Source of the DNA: Xylophilus sp. Leaf220
GTDB taxonomy: Bacteria; Pseudomonadota; Gammaproteobacteria; Burkholderiales; Burkholderiaceae_C
Assembly (NCBI RefSeq): GCF_001421705.1
Contig: NZ_LMKO01000001.1
Coordinates: 424,170-488,169, forward strand
DNA: 64,000 nucleotides
Reading direction: 5' to 3'
The notes under the pieces were generated by a model. The model made no database searches. It was not told the DNA's origin and was given only the letters and a program-made list of their open reading frames with translations. Of this stretch, positions 8,308-16,806 are shown piece after piece; position 1 is the stretch's first letter, and each line of letters opens with the position of its first letter. The position numbers and the translations under genes are program-made.

Positions 8308-9368
8308 GGCAGCGCGGCCCCCGCGCCGTCGTTGCGGTGCGCATCGCGCGCCGCCGCGGCGGCGGCCGGTGCGGGCGCGGGACCGGCGGACGCAGCGGCG
8401 GGCCGCTTGCCGTCGGAGACCAGCGAGTCGATCTGCATGCGCATCCGCTCGCCCACCGTCAGACGGGTGTGCCGGCGCTCGGTGGGCATGCCCAGTTCCT
8501 TCTGCAGCGAGAAAACCGATTGCGGCCGCTGCAGCGGATCGAGCGCCATGCACCACTGCACGATCTCGATCAGGTGGTCGGAGTAGACGCCTCGCAGGCG
8601 CGACAGCGCGGTCGAGAGCCGGTCCTTGTCCTGGCGCTGCGGCACGTCGTTGGGCGGGTAGCCCTGCATGCAGGCGTACATGCAGGCACCGACGGCGTAG
8701 ATGTCGGTCCAGGGGCCCATCATCGCGTCGCGCTTGTACATCTCGGGCGCGGCGAAGCCGGGGGTGTACATCGGCCGCACGAAGTGGCTTTCCTTGCTGA
8801 GCACCTCGCGCGCGGCGCCGAAGTCGATCAGCACCGCCTTGTTGTCGTCGGTGATGAAGACGTTGGCGGGCTTGATGTCGAGGTGCAGCATCTTGTGCTG
8901 GTGCACGATGCGCAGGCCCCGCAGCACCTCGTCGAACAGCGAACGGATGGTGGATTCGCGGAACACCTTCTGCGCCTTCTGCTCCCGTGCGGTGATGATG
9001 AAATCCTGCAGGGTGTCGCCCTCCAGGTAGTTCATCACCATGTAGACCGTCTCGTTCTCCCGGAAGAAATTGAGCACGCTCACCACCGAAGGGTGCGAGA
9101 TCTGGGCCAGCGCGCGGCCTTCCTCGAAGAAGCTCTTGAGGCCCAGGCGGTAGAGCGACAGCTTCTCGGGCGCGACCTTGGGCAGCGGGCTGTCGGCGCT
9201 GCGGGTGGCGAGCGACGCGGGCAGGTACTCCTTGATGGCGACCTGCTTGCTCTCGCCGTCGTGCGCCAGGTAGACGATGCCGAATCCCCCGGCTGAAATA
9301 CGGCGCACCACACGGTAACCCCCGATCGCCGTATCGGGCGGCAGCGGCGCCGGCTTGGTCTTGATCAT
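8304..9368 (-). CDS. Hanks-type serine/threonine protein kinase
   Basis: Eukaryotic-like protein kinase. The glycine loop [11 protein letters not shown] (residues 24-34), invariant lysine K46 in VAIKEY, catalytic loop [10 protein letters not shown], metal-binding IDFGAA and AAPEMY in the activation region are all intact, so it should be active. The C-terminal part (about 290-354) is Ala/Pro-rich with no transmembrane helix or PASTA repeats, so it is probably cytosolic. Coupled to the PP2C gene. It is divergent from yicC, with about 140 bases of shared promoter region (9369-9509). Substrates are unknown. Confidence 0.9.
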   Translation of the reverse strand: MIKTKPAPLPPDTAIGGYRVVRRISAGGFGIVYLAHDGESKQVAIKEYLPASLATRSADSPLPKVAPEKLSLYRLGLKSFFEEGRALAQISHPSVVSVLNFFRENETVYMVMNYLEGDTLQDFIITAREQKAQKVFRESTIRSLFDEVLRGLRIVHQHKMLHLDIKPANVFITDDNKAVLIDFGAAREVLSKESHFVRPMYTPGFAAPEMYKRDAMMGPWTDIYAVGACMYACMQGYPPNDVPQRQDKDRLSTALSRLRGVYSDHLIEIVQWCMALDPLQRPQSVFSLQKELGMPTERRHTRLTVGERMRMQIDSLVSDGKRPAAASAGPAPAPAAAAAARDAHRNDGAGAALP

Positions 9369-9509
9369 GCGATGAGGGCGAAAGGATGGGCCGTCTGGCG
9401 ACTGGTGCGGCCCTGCGGCGGGGGCAGTCGCATGGAGATCGCGGGGGCTTCACCGAAACCGCGGGCGAACCCCGCTATTCTCTGGTGTCTCCAACGACCC
9501 GCACAACAG

Positions 9510-10430
9510 ATGTCAGTTTACAGCATGACCGGCTACGCCAGCGCGCAGGAAAGCGCCCCGGCACCCGAGCCCGACAACGCCGCGCGGCCTGCGCCGGAGC
9601 GTCGGCTCGGCCTGGAAATCCGCTCGGTCAACAGCCGCTTCCTCGACCTGGCGTTCCGCCTGCCCGACGAGCTGCGCCAGTACGAGCCGGTGCTGCGCGA
9701 GAAGCTCACCGCCCGGCTGAAGCGCGGCAAGATCGAGGTGCGTGCCTCGCTGGAACACGACAGCACCGACACGCTGCCCGAGCCTTCGGTGCGGCTGCTG
9801 CAGCGCCTCAACTCGATCCAGGACACGGTGCGCGCGTGGATGCCCTCGGCCGCGCCGCTGTCGGTGGCCGACACGCTGCGCCTGGGCGCCGCCGAACAGC
9901 ATGCCCGCGCCACCGACTGGGGCACCACCATCGTGCCGCTGGTCGAGAAGGCCCTGACCGAGCTGCTGGCCGCCCGCGAACGCGAAGGCGCGCGGCTCGC
10001 CGCCATGCTGACCGACCGCGTCGCCCAGCTGCGCGCGCTGGCCGCCCAGGCCACGCCCCTGGTGCCGCGCCTGGTCGAGCAGCAACGCCAGCGTTTCATG
10101 GAACGCTGGTCTGAGGCCATGGCGCTCGGCGAAGGCGCCACCCTGCCCGAAGCCGCCCAGGACCGCGCCCTGTCGGAGGCGACCGCCTTCGCGATCCGCA
10201 TCGACGTGGCCGAGGAGATCACCCGCCTCGACAGCCACCTGGACGAGATCGACCGCCTGCTCGCCAAGGGCGGCGAAGTCGGCAAGCGGCTCGATTTCCT
10301 GATCCAGGAACTGCACCGGGAAGCCAACACCCTCGGCTCCAAGTCCGCCGCGATGGAGCTCACCCGCATCTCGGTCGACATGAAGGTGCTGGTCGAGCAG
10401 ATGCGGGAGCAGGTGCAGAACATCGAGTGA
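9510..10430 (+). CDS. yicC: YicC family endoribonuclease
   Basis: YicC-type protein, known in the family as an endoribonuclease acting on small RNAs. It opens with the signature MSVYSMTGYASA, has EIRSVNSRFLDLAFRLP near residue 40, and the C-terminal DUF1732 block EEITRLDSHLDEIDRLL...GGEVGKRLDFLIQELHREANT with the closing metal-binding region. 306 aa is slightly longer than usual because of a Pro/Ala-rich insert after the first 12 residues (ESAPAPEPDNAARPAPE). ATG 9510 was chosen over upstream in-frame starts because it places the family signature at the N terminus. Confidence 0.93.
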   Translation: MSVYSMTGYASAQESAPAPEPDNAARPAPERRLGLEIRSVNSRFLDLAFRLPDELRQYEPVLREKLTARLKRGKIEVRASLEHDSTDTLPEPSVRLLQRLNSIQDTVRAWMPSAAPLSVADTLRLGAAEQHARATDWGTTIVPLVEKALTELLAAREREGARLAAMLTDRVAQLRALAAQATPLVPRLVEQQRQRFMERWSEAMALGEGATLPEAAQDRALSEATAFAIRIDVAEEITRLDSHLDEIDRLLAKGGEVGKRLDFLIQELHREANTLGSKSAAMELTRISVDMKVLVEQMREQVQNIE

Positions 10431-10457
10431 TAACGCCCACTCCAAAGCGGGGCGTTA
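10431..10457. other. 8-bp inverted repeat immediately after yicC
   Basis: TAACGCCC (10431-10438) and GGGCGTTA (10450-10457) pair perfectly around an 11-base loop, starting at the base after the yicC stop. No T-run follows, so it is at best a weak terminator or processing barrier for yicC, or part of the hipBA upstream region. Confidence 0.4.
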
Positions 10458-10463
10458 CCGAAG

Positions 10464-10515
10464 TTAATGTGCATTAAAATGGCGATTAATATCAAGAATT
10501 GACCTTAGTCGCCAT
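10464..10515 (+). promoter_or_regulatory. Probable autoregulated hipBA promoter with two palindromes
   Basis: Palindrome TTAATG-TG-CATTAA at 10464-10477. Its left arm could serve as a -35 (TTAATG), with a -10 of TAATAT at 10487-10492 and a 17-base spacer. A second inverted repeat, ATGGCGA (10479-10485) / TCGCCAT (10509-10515), surrounds the likely transcription start. HipB-type antitoxins repress their own operon by binding such palindromes; which of these is used is inference. Confidence 0.5.
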
Positions 10516-10519
10516 AAAA

Positions 10520-10831
10520 ATGACATTTATTTTAAGCACTGCCGATGAGGTGCTGCAAACCGTCGGCGATCGCCTGCGCGTCCATCGGCTGGCCCAGGCC
10601 ATGTCGCAGCAAGAGCTGGCCTCCACCGCCGGCTTGTCGCAAGGTGCGGTGCGCCAACTGGAGCGCAACGGCCAGTCCTCGTTGGACACGCTGGTCCGGG
10701 TGGTGCAGGCACTGGGGTTGGTGGGCGAGCTGGACGATCTGTTCGTGCCCCGAAGGCAGTCCATCGCGCAGATGGACCAGGCCGAAGCGGCCGGCCTGCG
10801 GCAACGCGCACCGCGGCAGAAGAAGCCGTGA
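10520..10831 (+). CDS. hipB: HipB-like antitoxin, XRE-type DNA-binding protein
   Basis: Helix-turn-helix protein of 103 aa. The XRE domain covers about residues 10-66, with LRVHRLAQAMSQQELASTAG and LSQGAVRQLERN as the two helices of the motif and the typical SSLDTLVRVVQALG end. It should bind HipA and repress the operon. ATG 10520 was preferred over TTG 10499 because it leaves the palindromic region outside the gene. It overlaps hipA by four bases (GTGA). The name rests on the HipA-like partner. Confidence 0.85.
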   Translation: MTFILSTADEVLQTVGDRLRVHRLAQAMSQQELASTAGLSQGAVRQLERNGQSSLDTLVRVVQALGLVGELDDLFVPRRQSIAQMDQAEAAGLRQRAPRQKKP

Positions 10832-12054
10832 AGCGGCTCGGCGTCCACTACCACGGCTGGGGCGACGACTTTCCGCTCGGAGAGCTTGCGGACGACGGCT
10901 CCAAGCTGCTCTTCGAATACTCGCCGGAGGCGCTGGCATCGACGCTGGAGCTTTCTCCGCTGCACTTGAAGCTGCGGGCCCCGGCCTACGGCGACTTTCC
11001 CATCCACCTGCACCGCCTCCCGGGCCTGGTCGCCGACAGCCTGCCCGACGGCTGGGGCCTGCTGCTGATGGACCGGCTGTTCCGTCGGCAGGGGCTTCGC
11101 CATCCAGGACCGCTGGACCGCCTCGCCTTCATCGGCGACCGTGCCATGGGGGCACTGCGCTTCGCTCCGGCCAGCGTCTCAGATGCTGCAGAGCCCGACT
11201 GGAACCTGTTGGCGCTTGCCCGCGAGAGCGAACGCGCCTTGGCCGGCGATACCGGCGCCGCCCTGCGCGAGCTGGCACTGACCGGAGGCTCGCCCCAGGG
11301 CGCACGGCCGAAGGCGCTGGTGCAGTACGACGCTGCAACCGCGCAGGTCAATACCCGCCACGATGCGCCAGGTGCACCGTGGCTGGTCAAGTTTCCTGCA
11401 CAGGACGAGCACAAGGAGGTCTGCGCGATCGAGCAGATGTATGCGGAACTGGCCCGGAAATGCGGGCTGGAAGTGCCGGCCAGCGCATGGTTCGACCTGT
11501 CGCGCACGCTCGCGGCCTTTGGCGTCGCGCGTTTCGACCGGGAAGACGGCCTGCGCGTGCCCGTCCATAGCCTGGCGGGGCTGCTGCAGGTGGACTTCCG
11601 GCTTCCCGGCAGCACCGACTACACCACCTTCCTGCGGGCCACCCGGCTGCTGACCCGCGACGAGCGCGAGGTCGGCAAGGCCTATGCGCGGGCCGTCTTC
11701 AACGTGCTGTTCCACAACCGCGACGACCATCCGAAGAACTTTGCCTGGCGCATGGGCCGCGACCGGCGTTGGCGACTGGCACCCGCCTTCGACCTGACTT
11801 TCAGCGAAGGCCCGATGGGTCAGCACCACATGGATGTTTGCGGCGAAGGCAGCGCGGTGAGCCGGGCGCACCTGATCGCGCTGGCCGCCCAGGGCGGCGT
11901 GGCGCCCAAGCAGGCAGTCGCCTCCATCGAACACATGTTGGGACATGCAGCCGACTTCAGCCGGCTCGCAGCCGCATTTCCGATACGGCGCGCCACGGTG
12001 CGGCGAATGGCCACCGCGGTGGACGCCTGCAGCGCACGGCTGCGGCAGGACTGA
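10828..12054 (+). CDS. hipA: HipA-like type II toxin serine/threonine kinase
   Basis: HipA-family kinase; the best studied member phosphorylates glutamyl-tRNA synthetase and promotes persistence. N-terminal subdomain FEYSPEALAS...GLVADSLPDGWG, nucleotide/regulatory loop LTGGSPQGARPKALV, and catalytic loop HNRDDHPKNF (N297, D299, H301, K303, N304) followed by LAPAFDLTFS with the metal-binding Asp. All are intact, so the toxin looks functional. 408 aa is within the usual range. It starts with GTG overlapping the hipB stop. The motif spacing matches the longer HipA branch in which the HipA_N and HipA_C parts are in one chain. Confidence 0.9.
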   Translation: MKRLGVHYHGWGDDFPLGELADDGSKLLFEYSPEALASTLELSPLHLKLRAPAYGDFPIHLHRLPGLVADSLPDGWGLLLMDRLFRRQGLRHPGPLDRLAFIGDRAMGALRFAPASVSDAAEPDWNLLALARESERALAGDTGAALRELALTGGSPQGARPKALVQYDAATAQVNTRHDAPGAPWLVKFPAQDEHKEVCAIEQMYAELARKCGLEVPASAWFDLSRTLAAFGVARFDREDGLRVPVHSLAGLLQVDFRLPGSTDYTTFLRATRLLTRDEREVGKAYARAVFNVLFHNRDDHPKNFAWRMGRDRRWRLAPAFDLTFSEGPMGQHHMDVCGEGSAVSRAHLIALAAQGGVAPKQAVASIEHMLGHAADFSRLAAAFPIRRATVRRMATAVDACSARLRQD

Positions 12055-12284
12055 TGCGGGCCGACGCCTGATCTGCATCTGCCGCGCCAGGGACTTCCTG
12101 CCGCACCGCCACCGCATTCCCGCATAACCATCGTCGGAAACATTCGTCGCCGGAACCGGCCCCGCATCGCACGATCGGCCTCCCTTTCACCTCCGATGGG
12201 ACTGCCGATGCGGGCGCGACGACGCGCACCGAACGCTCGTTCGCGACCTGCCCCGCACGCATTCCTGTCTCTCCGGGAGCATCC

Positions 12285-13109
12285 ATGCGTCTGTTCACAC
12301 CCACCCTCCGGCGGCTCGCCGCGCTGGGCTCGATTCTTCTGTCCCTGGCCGCGGCGGCACCGGCCCACGCGGCCGACCTGCGCATCGGCTTCATGCCCGG
12401 CCCCTACCGCGACGCGTTCGCGCAGGGCATCGCGCCGCAGCTGGAAAAGAAGGGCTACACGATCCGGTATGTGGAGTTCAGCCAGGGCGTGCAGCCCAAC
12501 GACGCGGTGCAGCGTGGCGCGATCGACGCCAACATCTTCCAGCACTCGCTCTACCTGCAGGCCACCAACCAGCGCCAGGGTTTCGACCTGGTGCCGGTGG
12601 TCCAGGTGCCGACGCCGCCGATGGGCCTGTACTCGAAGCGCCACAAGACCCTGGCCGCAGTGCCCGACGGCGCCACCGTCACCCTGCCCTCGGATCCGGT
12701 CAATGCGGCGCGGGCGCTCAACATCCTGGCGCAGGTCGGCTGGGTGCAGGTGAAGCCCGGCACCGATCCGCTGGCGGTGTCGGAGCGCGACGTGGTGGCC
12801 AACCCCAAGCGCCTGAAGCTGGTGCCGCTGGAGGCCGCGCAGGCGCCCCGCTCGCTCGACGATGCCGACATCGCCGCGATCCAGGGCAATTTCGCCGTCG
12901 CCTACGGGCTGCGCCTGACCGATTCGCTGCGGTTGGAGGACATGACGGCGCCCTACGTCAACGTGGTCGCCGTCAAACGCGGCCAGGAGGAGGAGCCGTT
13001 CGCCCGCGACATCGCGGCGGCCTACCGGTCGGCCGGCTTCCAGCAGTTCTTCAAAGCGCAGCCGGTCTGGGCCGGCTACCGGCTGCCCGACTACTTCGGC
13101 AAGCAATGA
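12285..13109 (+). CDS. MetQ/NlpA-family periplasmic binding protein
   Basis: Substrate-binding protein of the NlpA/MetQ ABC family. Residues 1-29 form a Sec signal peptide ending APAHA|AD; there is no lipobox cysteine, unlike most MetQ, so the product should be soluble in the periplasm. The mature part starts LRIGFMPGPYRDAF and contains GAIDANIFQHSLYLQ, matching the family fold (IDANxFQHxPYL). 274 aa is typical. No MetN ATPase or MetI permease is adjacent; instead a flavin monooxygenase follows 24 bases later, so the ligand is more likely a sulfur- or amine-containing compound degraded by that enzyme than methionine. Confidence 0.85.
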   Translation: MRLFTPTLRRLAALGSILLSLAAAAPAHAADLRIGFMPGPYRDAFAQGIAPQLEKKGYTIRYVEFSQGVQPNDAVQRGAIDANIFQHSLYLQATNQRQGFDLVPVVQVPTPPMGLYSKRHKTLAAVPDGATVTLPSDPVNAARALNILAQVGWVQVKPGTDPLAVSERDVVANPKRLKLVPLEAAQAPRSLDDADIAAIQGNFAVAYGLRLTDSLRLEDMTAPYVNVVAVKRGQEEEPFARDIAAAYRSAGFQQFFKAQPVWAGYRLPDYFGKQ

Positions 13110-13133
13110 CCCGCACGGAAGAACGGCACACCC

Positions 13134-14477
13134 ATGAGCGCTTCACCCCCTCGCCAGCTGCACCTCAACATCAACGCGCTGCATTCCGGCTTCCTGCCTT
13201 CGGCGTGGCGCCTGCCCGAGAGCGACCCGCACGCCTTCACCGACGTGCAGCACTACCTGCGCACCGCCCGCATCGCCGAGGCCGGCACCTTCGACGCGAT
13301 CTTCCTGGCCGACAACGCCGCCATCGCCGACCAGATCGCGTTCCGGCCGATCCCGGCGCTGGAGCCGACGGTGCTGCTGGCGAGCGTGGCCGCGGCCACC
13401 ACCCACATCGGCGTGATCGGCACCGCCTCCACCAGCTACAACGAGCCCTACAACATCGCGCGCCGTTTCTCGACGCTCGACCATGTGAGCGGCGGCCGCG
13501 CCGGCTGGAACATCGTGACCACGGCCGACGCCGCATCGGCCCGCAACTTCGGCCGCGACGCGGCGTCCGACCATGCCCAGCGCTACGCCCGCGCCGCGGA
13601 ATTCACCGACGTGGTGAAGGCACTGTGGGACAGCTGGGAAGACGGCGCCCTCGTCGCCGACAAGGCCGCAGGCCGGTTCGCCGATGCCGACAAGGTGCAC
13701 TCCATCGCGCACCGCGGCCCGCACTTCGCGGTGCACGGCCCGCTGACGCTGCCGCGCTCGCCTCAGGGCTGGCCGGTGCTGGTGCAGGCCGGCGCATCGG
13801 CAGACGGCCGGGCCCTGGCGGCCCGCCATGCCGAGGCGGTGTTCTCGGCTTCGCAGTCCTTCGACGAGGCCCGCGCCTATGCAGCCGACCTGCAGCAGCG
13901 GGCCGAGGCCTTCGGCCGCGGTCCGCGCGCGATCCGGGTGCTGGCCGGCCTGACCACCATCATCGCCGGCACCGAGGCCGAGGCGCTGCGCCGCCGCGAC
14001 GACCTGGTCGACGCGATTCCGTGGGAGTACAGCCGCACCCGCCTGGCCGGCATCCTGGGCCTGCTGCCGGCGCAGTTGCAGCCGGATGCGCCGTTGCCCG
14101 GCGGCCTGGCGCTGCCCGGCGGCGGCGACGGCAACCACACCTTCTTCCACGCCACCATCGCCGCCGCGCAGCGCGGCCGCTTCACCGTGCGCCAGCTCGT
14201 CCGCGAACTGGCCGGCGGCACCGGCCACCGGGTGGTCGTCGGCACGCCGGAGCAGGTGGCCGACGACATCGAGCACTGGTTCCGGGGCGGCGCCGCCGAC
14301 GGCTTCAACCTGATGCCCGACGTGCTGCCCGGCGGCCTGCAGGACTTCGTCGACGGCGTGGTTCCGCTCTTGCGGCGGCAGGGCATTTTCCGCAGTGCGT
14401 ACGAAGGGAAGACCTTGCGCGAGCACCTGGGGTTGGCGGTGCCGGCCAGTCGGCACGGCGCGCGGGCTGCGGCCTGA
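13134..14477 (+). CDS. LLM-class FMN-dependent monooxygenase (NtaA/SnaA/DszA-like)
   Basis: Bacterial luciferase-like monooxygenase of the NtaA/SnaA/SoxA(DszA) branch, which uses FMNH2 from a separate reductase. Typical features: LNINALHSGFLPSAWR at the start, FDAIFLADN, LEPTVLLASVAAATTHIGVIGTAS, STLDHVSGGRAGWNIVTT, WPVLVQAGAS and TPEQVADDIEHWF...DGFNLMPDV near the end. 447 aa is normal. The likely operon partner is the binding protein upstream. No flavin reductase is visible nearby. The substrate (sulfonate, aminopolycarboxylate or other) cannot be read from sequence. Confidence 0.88.
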   Translation: MSASPPRQLHLNINALHSGFLPSAWRLPESDPHAFTDVQHYLRTARIAEAGTFDAIFLADNAAIADQIAFRPIPALEPTVLLASVAAATTHIGVIGTASTSYNEPYNIARRFSTLDHVSGGRAGWNIVTTADAASARNFGRDAASDHAQRYARAAEFTDVVKALWDSWEDGALVADKAAGRFADADKVHSIAHRGPHFAVHGPLTLPRSPQGWPVLVQAGASADGRALAARHAEAVFSASQSFDEARAYAADLQQRAEAFGRGPRAIRVLAGLTTIIAGTEAEALRRRDDLVDAIPWEYSRTRLAGILGLLPAQLQPDAPLPGGLALPGGGDGNHTFFHATIAAAQRGRFTVRQLVRELAGGTGHRVVVGTPEQVADDIEHWFRGGAADGFNLMPDVLPGGLQDFVDGVVPLLRRQGIFRSAYEGKTLREHLGLAVPASRHGARAAA

Positions 14478-14495
14478 ATTCGAGTGAAAAGTGGC

Positions 14496-14540
14496 TGGGG
14501 CCGGCGTGTGGTGCCGACCAACAGCTATAGAAACTATAGC
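14496..14540 (+). repeat. Two-hairpin dispersed repeat, copy 2
   Basis: GGGCCGGCGT, a degenerate GCCGGC.../GCCGAC stem, then AGCTAT (14523-14528) paired with ATAGC at 14536-14540. Located 19 bases after the monooxygenase stop. Same family as the copies at 6505, 24689, 34632, 38700 and 54887. Confidence 0.65.
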
Positions 14541-14620
14541 GCACACGGGTGTGGGCGCGCCGCTTTGGCAAACCGGGCCGGGTTAGTCGCTGTCGGTGAT
14601 CGCGCCGACGCCGTACTCTG

Positions 14621-14678
14621 CTCCGCGAATGTCCCCCGCGACGGGCTGCGCCCGCCGCTCCTCCTTTATTTCGCTGCG
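14621..14678 (+). repeat. Palindromic-element family, copy A
   Basis: Begins CTCCGCGAATGTCCCCCGC and ends CTCCTCCTTTATTTCGCTGCG, which is the reverse complement of copy B (14862-14907) except in the middle. There copy A has a longer GC-rich insert (14640-14656) able to form its own small stem. It lies in a gene-free stretch (14478-14969) together with copy B; I see no coding signal in that stretch. Confidence 0.7.
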
Positions 14679-14850
14679 CAGAGCACGTCATCGACGCGAT
14701 CCTCGGCCCCCGGCTTGATCTGAGAATCGTGAGGTCGGATGCGTGCCAGCGCGAGGTGCCAACGCCACACGTTCAACATCGCCATTGTTGCTTGGCGGCA
14801 TCGCGGCTGATCCGACCGGCGCCGCGCGACGTTCCCAGGGCCGGGAGTGT

Positions 14851-14918
14851 CGGGTGACCCCCGCAGCGAAATAAAGGAGGAGCCGAAGGCGGGGGACATT
14901 CGCGGAGGGGGTCACCCG
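14851..14918 (-). repeat. Palindromic-element family, copy B (with inverted ends)
   Basis: Outer arms CGGGTGACCCC (14851-14861) and GGGGTCACCCG (14908-14918) are perfect 11-bp inverted repeats. They enclose a core (14862-14907) that repeats copy A in opposite orientation. The centre contains GCCGAAGGC, a small stem with an AAG-type loop. The element lies about 50 bases after the stop of the minus-strand hydrolase gene, so it may also act as a transcript end structure. It could be a REP-like or MITE-like element. Confidence 0.7.
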
Positions 14919-14969
14919 GCGCTCGCGGCCCTCGCACCCGCCGCCCCCTCCACACCCAACGAACAAAGG

Positions 14970-15836
14970 TCACCGTGCCTCCAAGACCCCAGCCACCCAG
15001 TCACACAAGGCACTCCCCGCATCCTCGAACCCATGAATAGCCGTGAAGTGGTTCGCCCCCGCCTGCTCCAGCAACCCGGCCCGGTTGCCCGCAGCCGACC
15101 AGGCGTCCCGATAGGCCAACGACTGCCGCGCAAACTCCGCCTGCTCCACCCCGCCCCAGGTCAGCAGCACCGGCGTGGGGCTGGGCCGCACATGCAGCAC
15201 CGGCGAGTTGCGGCGCACCAGTTCTTCGGTCAGCTGGATCTTCGGCTGCAGGTAGCTGAAGCGCAGCGGCGCCAGGTCGAACAGGCCGCTGGCCATCACC
15301 GCGCCGCGGAACGGGTCCTGCGGCAGGCCGTAGTCGCGCTCCCACGCGGTCTGCAGGCACATGGCCGCCAGGTGCCCGCCGGCGGAACTGCCGCCGATCG
15401 CTACCCGCTGCGGATCGCCGCCGTGCGCGCCGATGTTGCGCAGCACCCAGGCGCAGGCGGCGCGCATCTGGCGCACGATCTCGTCCAGGGTGACCGTGGG
15501 GCACAGCGCGTAGTCGGGCACCACCACCGTGATGCCGCGCCGCTGCAGGCCCAGCGCCACGCAGCTGAACTCGTTCGCCGACAATGCGCGCCAATAGCCA
15601 CCGTGGATGAAGACGAAGACCGGCGCGCCCGGCGCGTCGGCCGGGAAGATGTCGAGCGTTTCGGCGCGCGTCGGGCCGTAGGGCACGCGCAGATCGCAGC
15701 GCAGCATCGCACGGGCATGGGCGCTGCGCTCGGCGTAGTGGCGTATCTCGGCGGCGCGGTCGGCCACCGAGATGGCGGTGTCGTACTGCGCGTCGATCTG
15801 TTCCTGCGTCTCGAAATCGCGGTAGAGGCCGGGCAT
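14970..15836 (-). CDS. Alpha/beta hydrolase (carboxylesterase / formamidase-like)
   Basis: Alpha/beta-hydrolase with the oxyanion-hole motif FIHGGYWRA (about residue 76) and nucleophile elbow GGSSAGGH (about residue 148; Ser in GxSxG). The acid and base sit in the C-terminal part, probably around FTAIHGFED. 288 aa with no signal peptide, so it is cytosolic. It resembles the small esterase/arylformamidase-like branch. Last gene of the ligase-transporter operon, 11 bases after the Rid gene. A role in releasing an aromatic acid (for example from N-formylanthranilate) or opening a ring product is inference from context. Confidence 0.75.
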   Translation of the reverse strand: MPGLYRDFETQEQIDAQYDTAISVADRAAEIRHYAERSAHARAMLRCDLRVPYGPTRAETLDIFPADAPGAPVFVFIHGGYWRALSANEFSCVALGLQRRGITVVVPDYALCPTVTLDEIVRQMRAACAWVLRNIGAHGGDPQRVAIGGSSAGGHLAAMCLQTAWERDYGLPQDPFRGAVMASGLFDLAPLRFSYLQPKIQLTEELVRRNSPVLHVRPSPTPVLLTWGGVEQAEFARQSLAYRDAWSAAGNRAGLLEQAGANHFTAIHGFEDAGSALCDWVAGVLEAR

Positions 15837-15847
15837 GGCGGCGCCGC

Positions 15848-16240
15848 TCAGTCGGGGACGACGGCCGTCACTTCGATCTCGACCTTGGCGCGGTCCTCGA
15901 TCAGGCCCGACACCTCGACCGCCGTCATCGCCGCGTTGAAGCTGCCGATGATCTCGCGGAAGGCCTTGCCGATCTCGGGGTACGCGGCCACGTAGGCCTT
16001 GCGGTCGGTCACGTACCAGGTCATGCGCACGATGTGCTCAGTCTTGGCGCCACCCTCGGCCAGCACCGCGGCCACGTTCTCCAGCGCCTGGCGAGCCTGG
16101 CCGGCCAGATCGTCGGTGTGGAACACGCCCTCGGCGTCCCAGCCGATCATGCCGGCGACGAACACCATGCGGCCGCGGGCGGTCACGCCGTTGGCGTAGC
16201 CGCGGGGGCGGGGCCAGCCGGGGGGAAGAAGGGTCTGCAT
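15848..16240 (-). CDS. Rid-family protein (RidA/YjgF-like)
   Basis: YjgF/YER057c/UK114 fold, 130 aa. Recognised by FVAGMIGWDAEG, QARQALENVAAVLAEGGA, VRMTWYVTDRKAYVAAYPEIG and the closing AKVEIEVTAVV. The arginine that defines imine-deaminating RidA (in VEVARLP) is replaced: this protein reads VEVSGLIED, with Gly112 at that site, so it probably belongs to an Arg-less Rid group whose chemistry differs. ATG 16240 has GGAG upstream. Rid proteins recur in 2-aminobenzoate-CoA clusters, where amino and imino ring intermediates arise. Confidence 0.85.
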   Translation of the reverse strand: MQTLLPPGWPRPRGYANGVTARGRMVFVAGMIGWDAEGVFHTDDLAGQARQALENVAAVLAEGGAKTEHIVRMTWYVTDRKAYVAAYPEIGKAFREIIGSFNAAMTAVEVSGLIEDRAKVEIEVTAVVPD

Positions 16241-16369
16241 AGGGGTCTCCAAAGAAATTCGGTGAATCGCACTGCGCTGCTGCCGGGTCGGCCGCCGCAC
16301 CGGCCCCGCACGTGCGCCGAGGCCGCCGTCGCCGACCGTCGGCACATCAGCTGCTGGGGTAGCACGCAT

Positions 16370-16806
16370 CTAGGTCGGCAACCGGTTCAGCGCCTCGCGC
16401 ACGTCGTCGGGCAAGGCCCGCGCCTGGTGGGTCTTGAGATCGGTCGCGACCAGCACCTGGCGCGAACGCATCCGCTCCTGCTCGCCGGCGCGGCAGTGCA
16501 GCGCCAGGGTGAGCGAGCTGTTGCCGACGCGCTCGACCGCCAGCCCCAGCGTCACGTCGTCGCCCATGCGGCTCACCGCGCGGAACTCGCATTCCAGCCG
16601 CACGATCGGCATGCCGATCCGCCGCGGGCCCAGCAGGCCGGCATAGGACACGCCCAGGCAGTCGTTGAACCAGTCCTCGACCAGGCCGTTGAGCATCACC
16701 AGGTACTGCGGGAAGAAGACGATGCCCGCCGGGTCGCAGTGGGCGAAGCGGATGCGCAGCGGCCGTTCGAAGACAACCGGATGGGTGGAAGAGGGAATGG
16801 ATGCGG

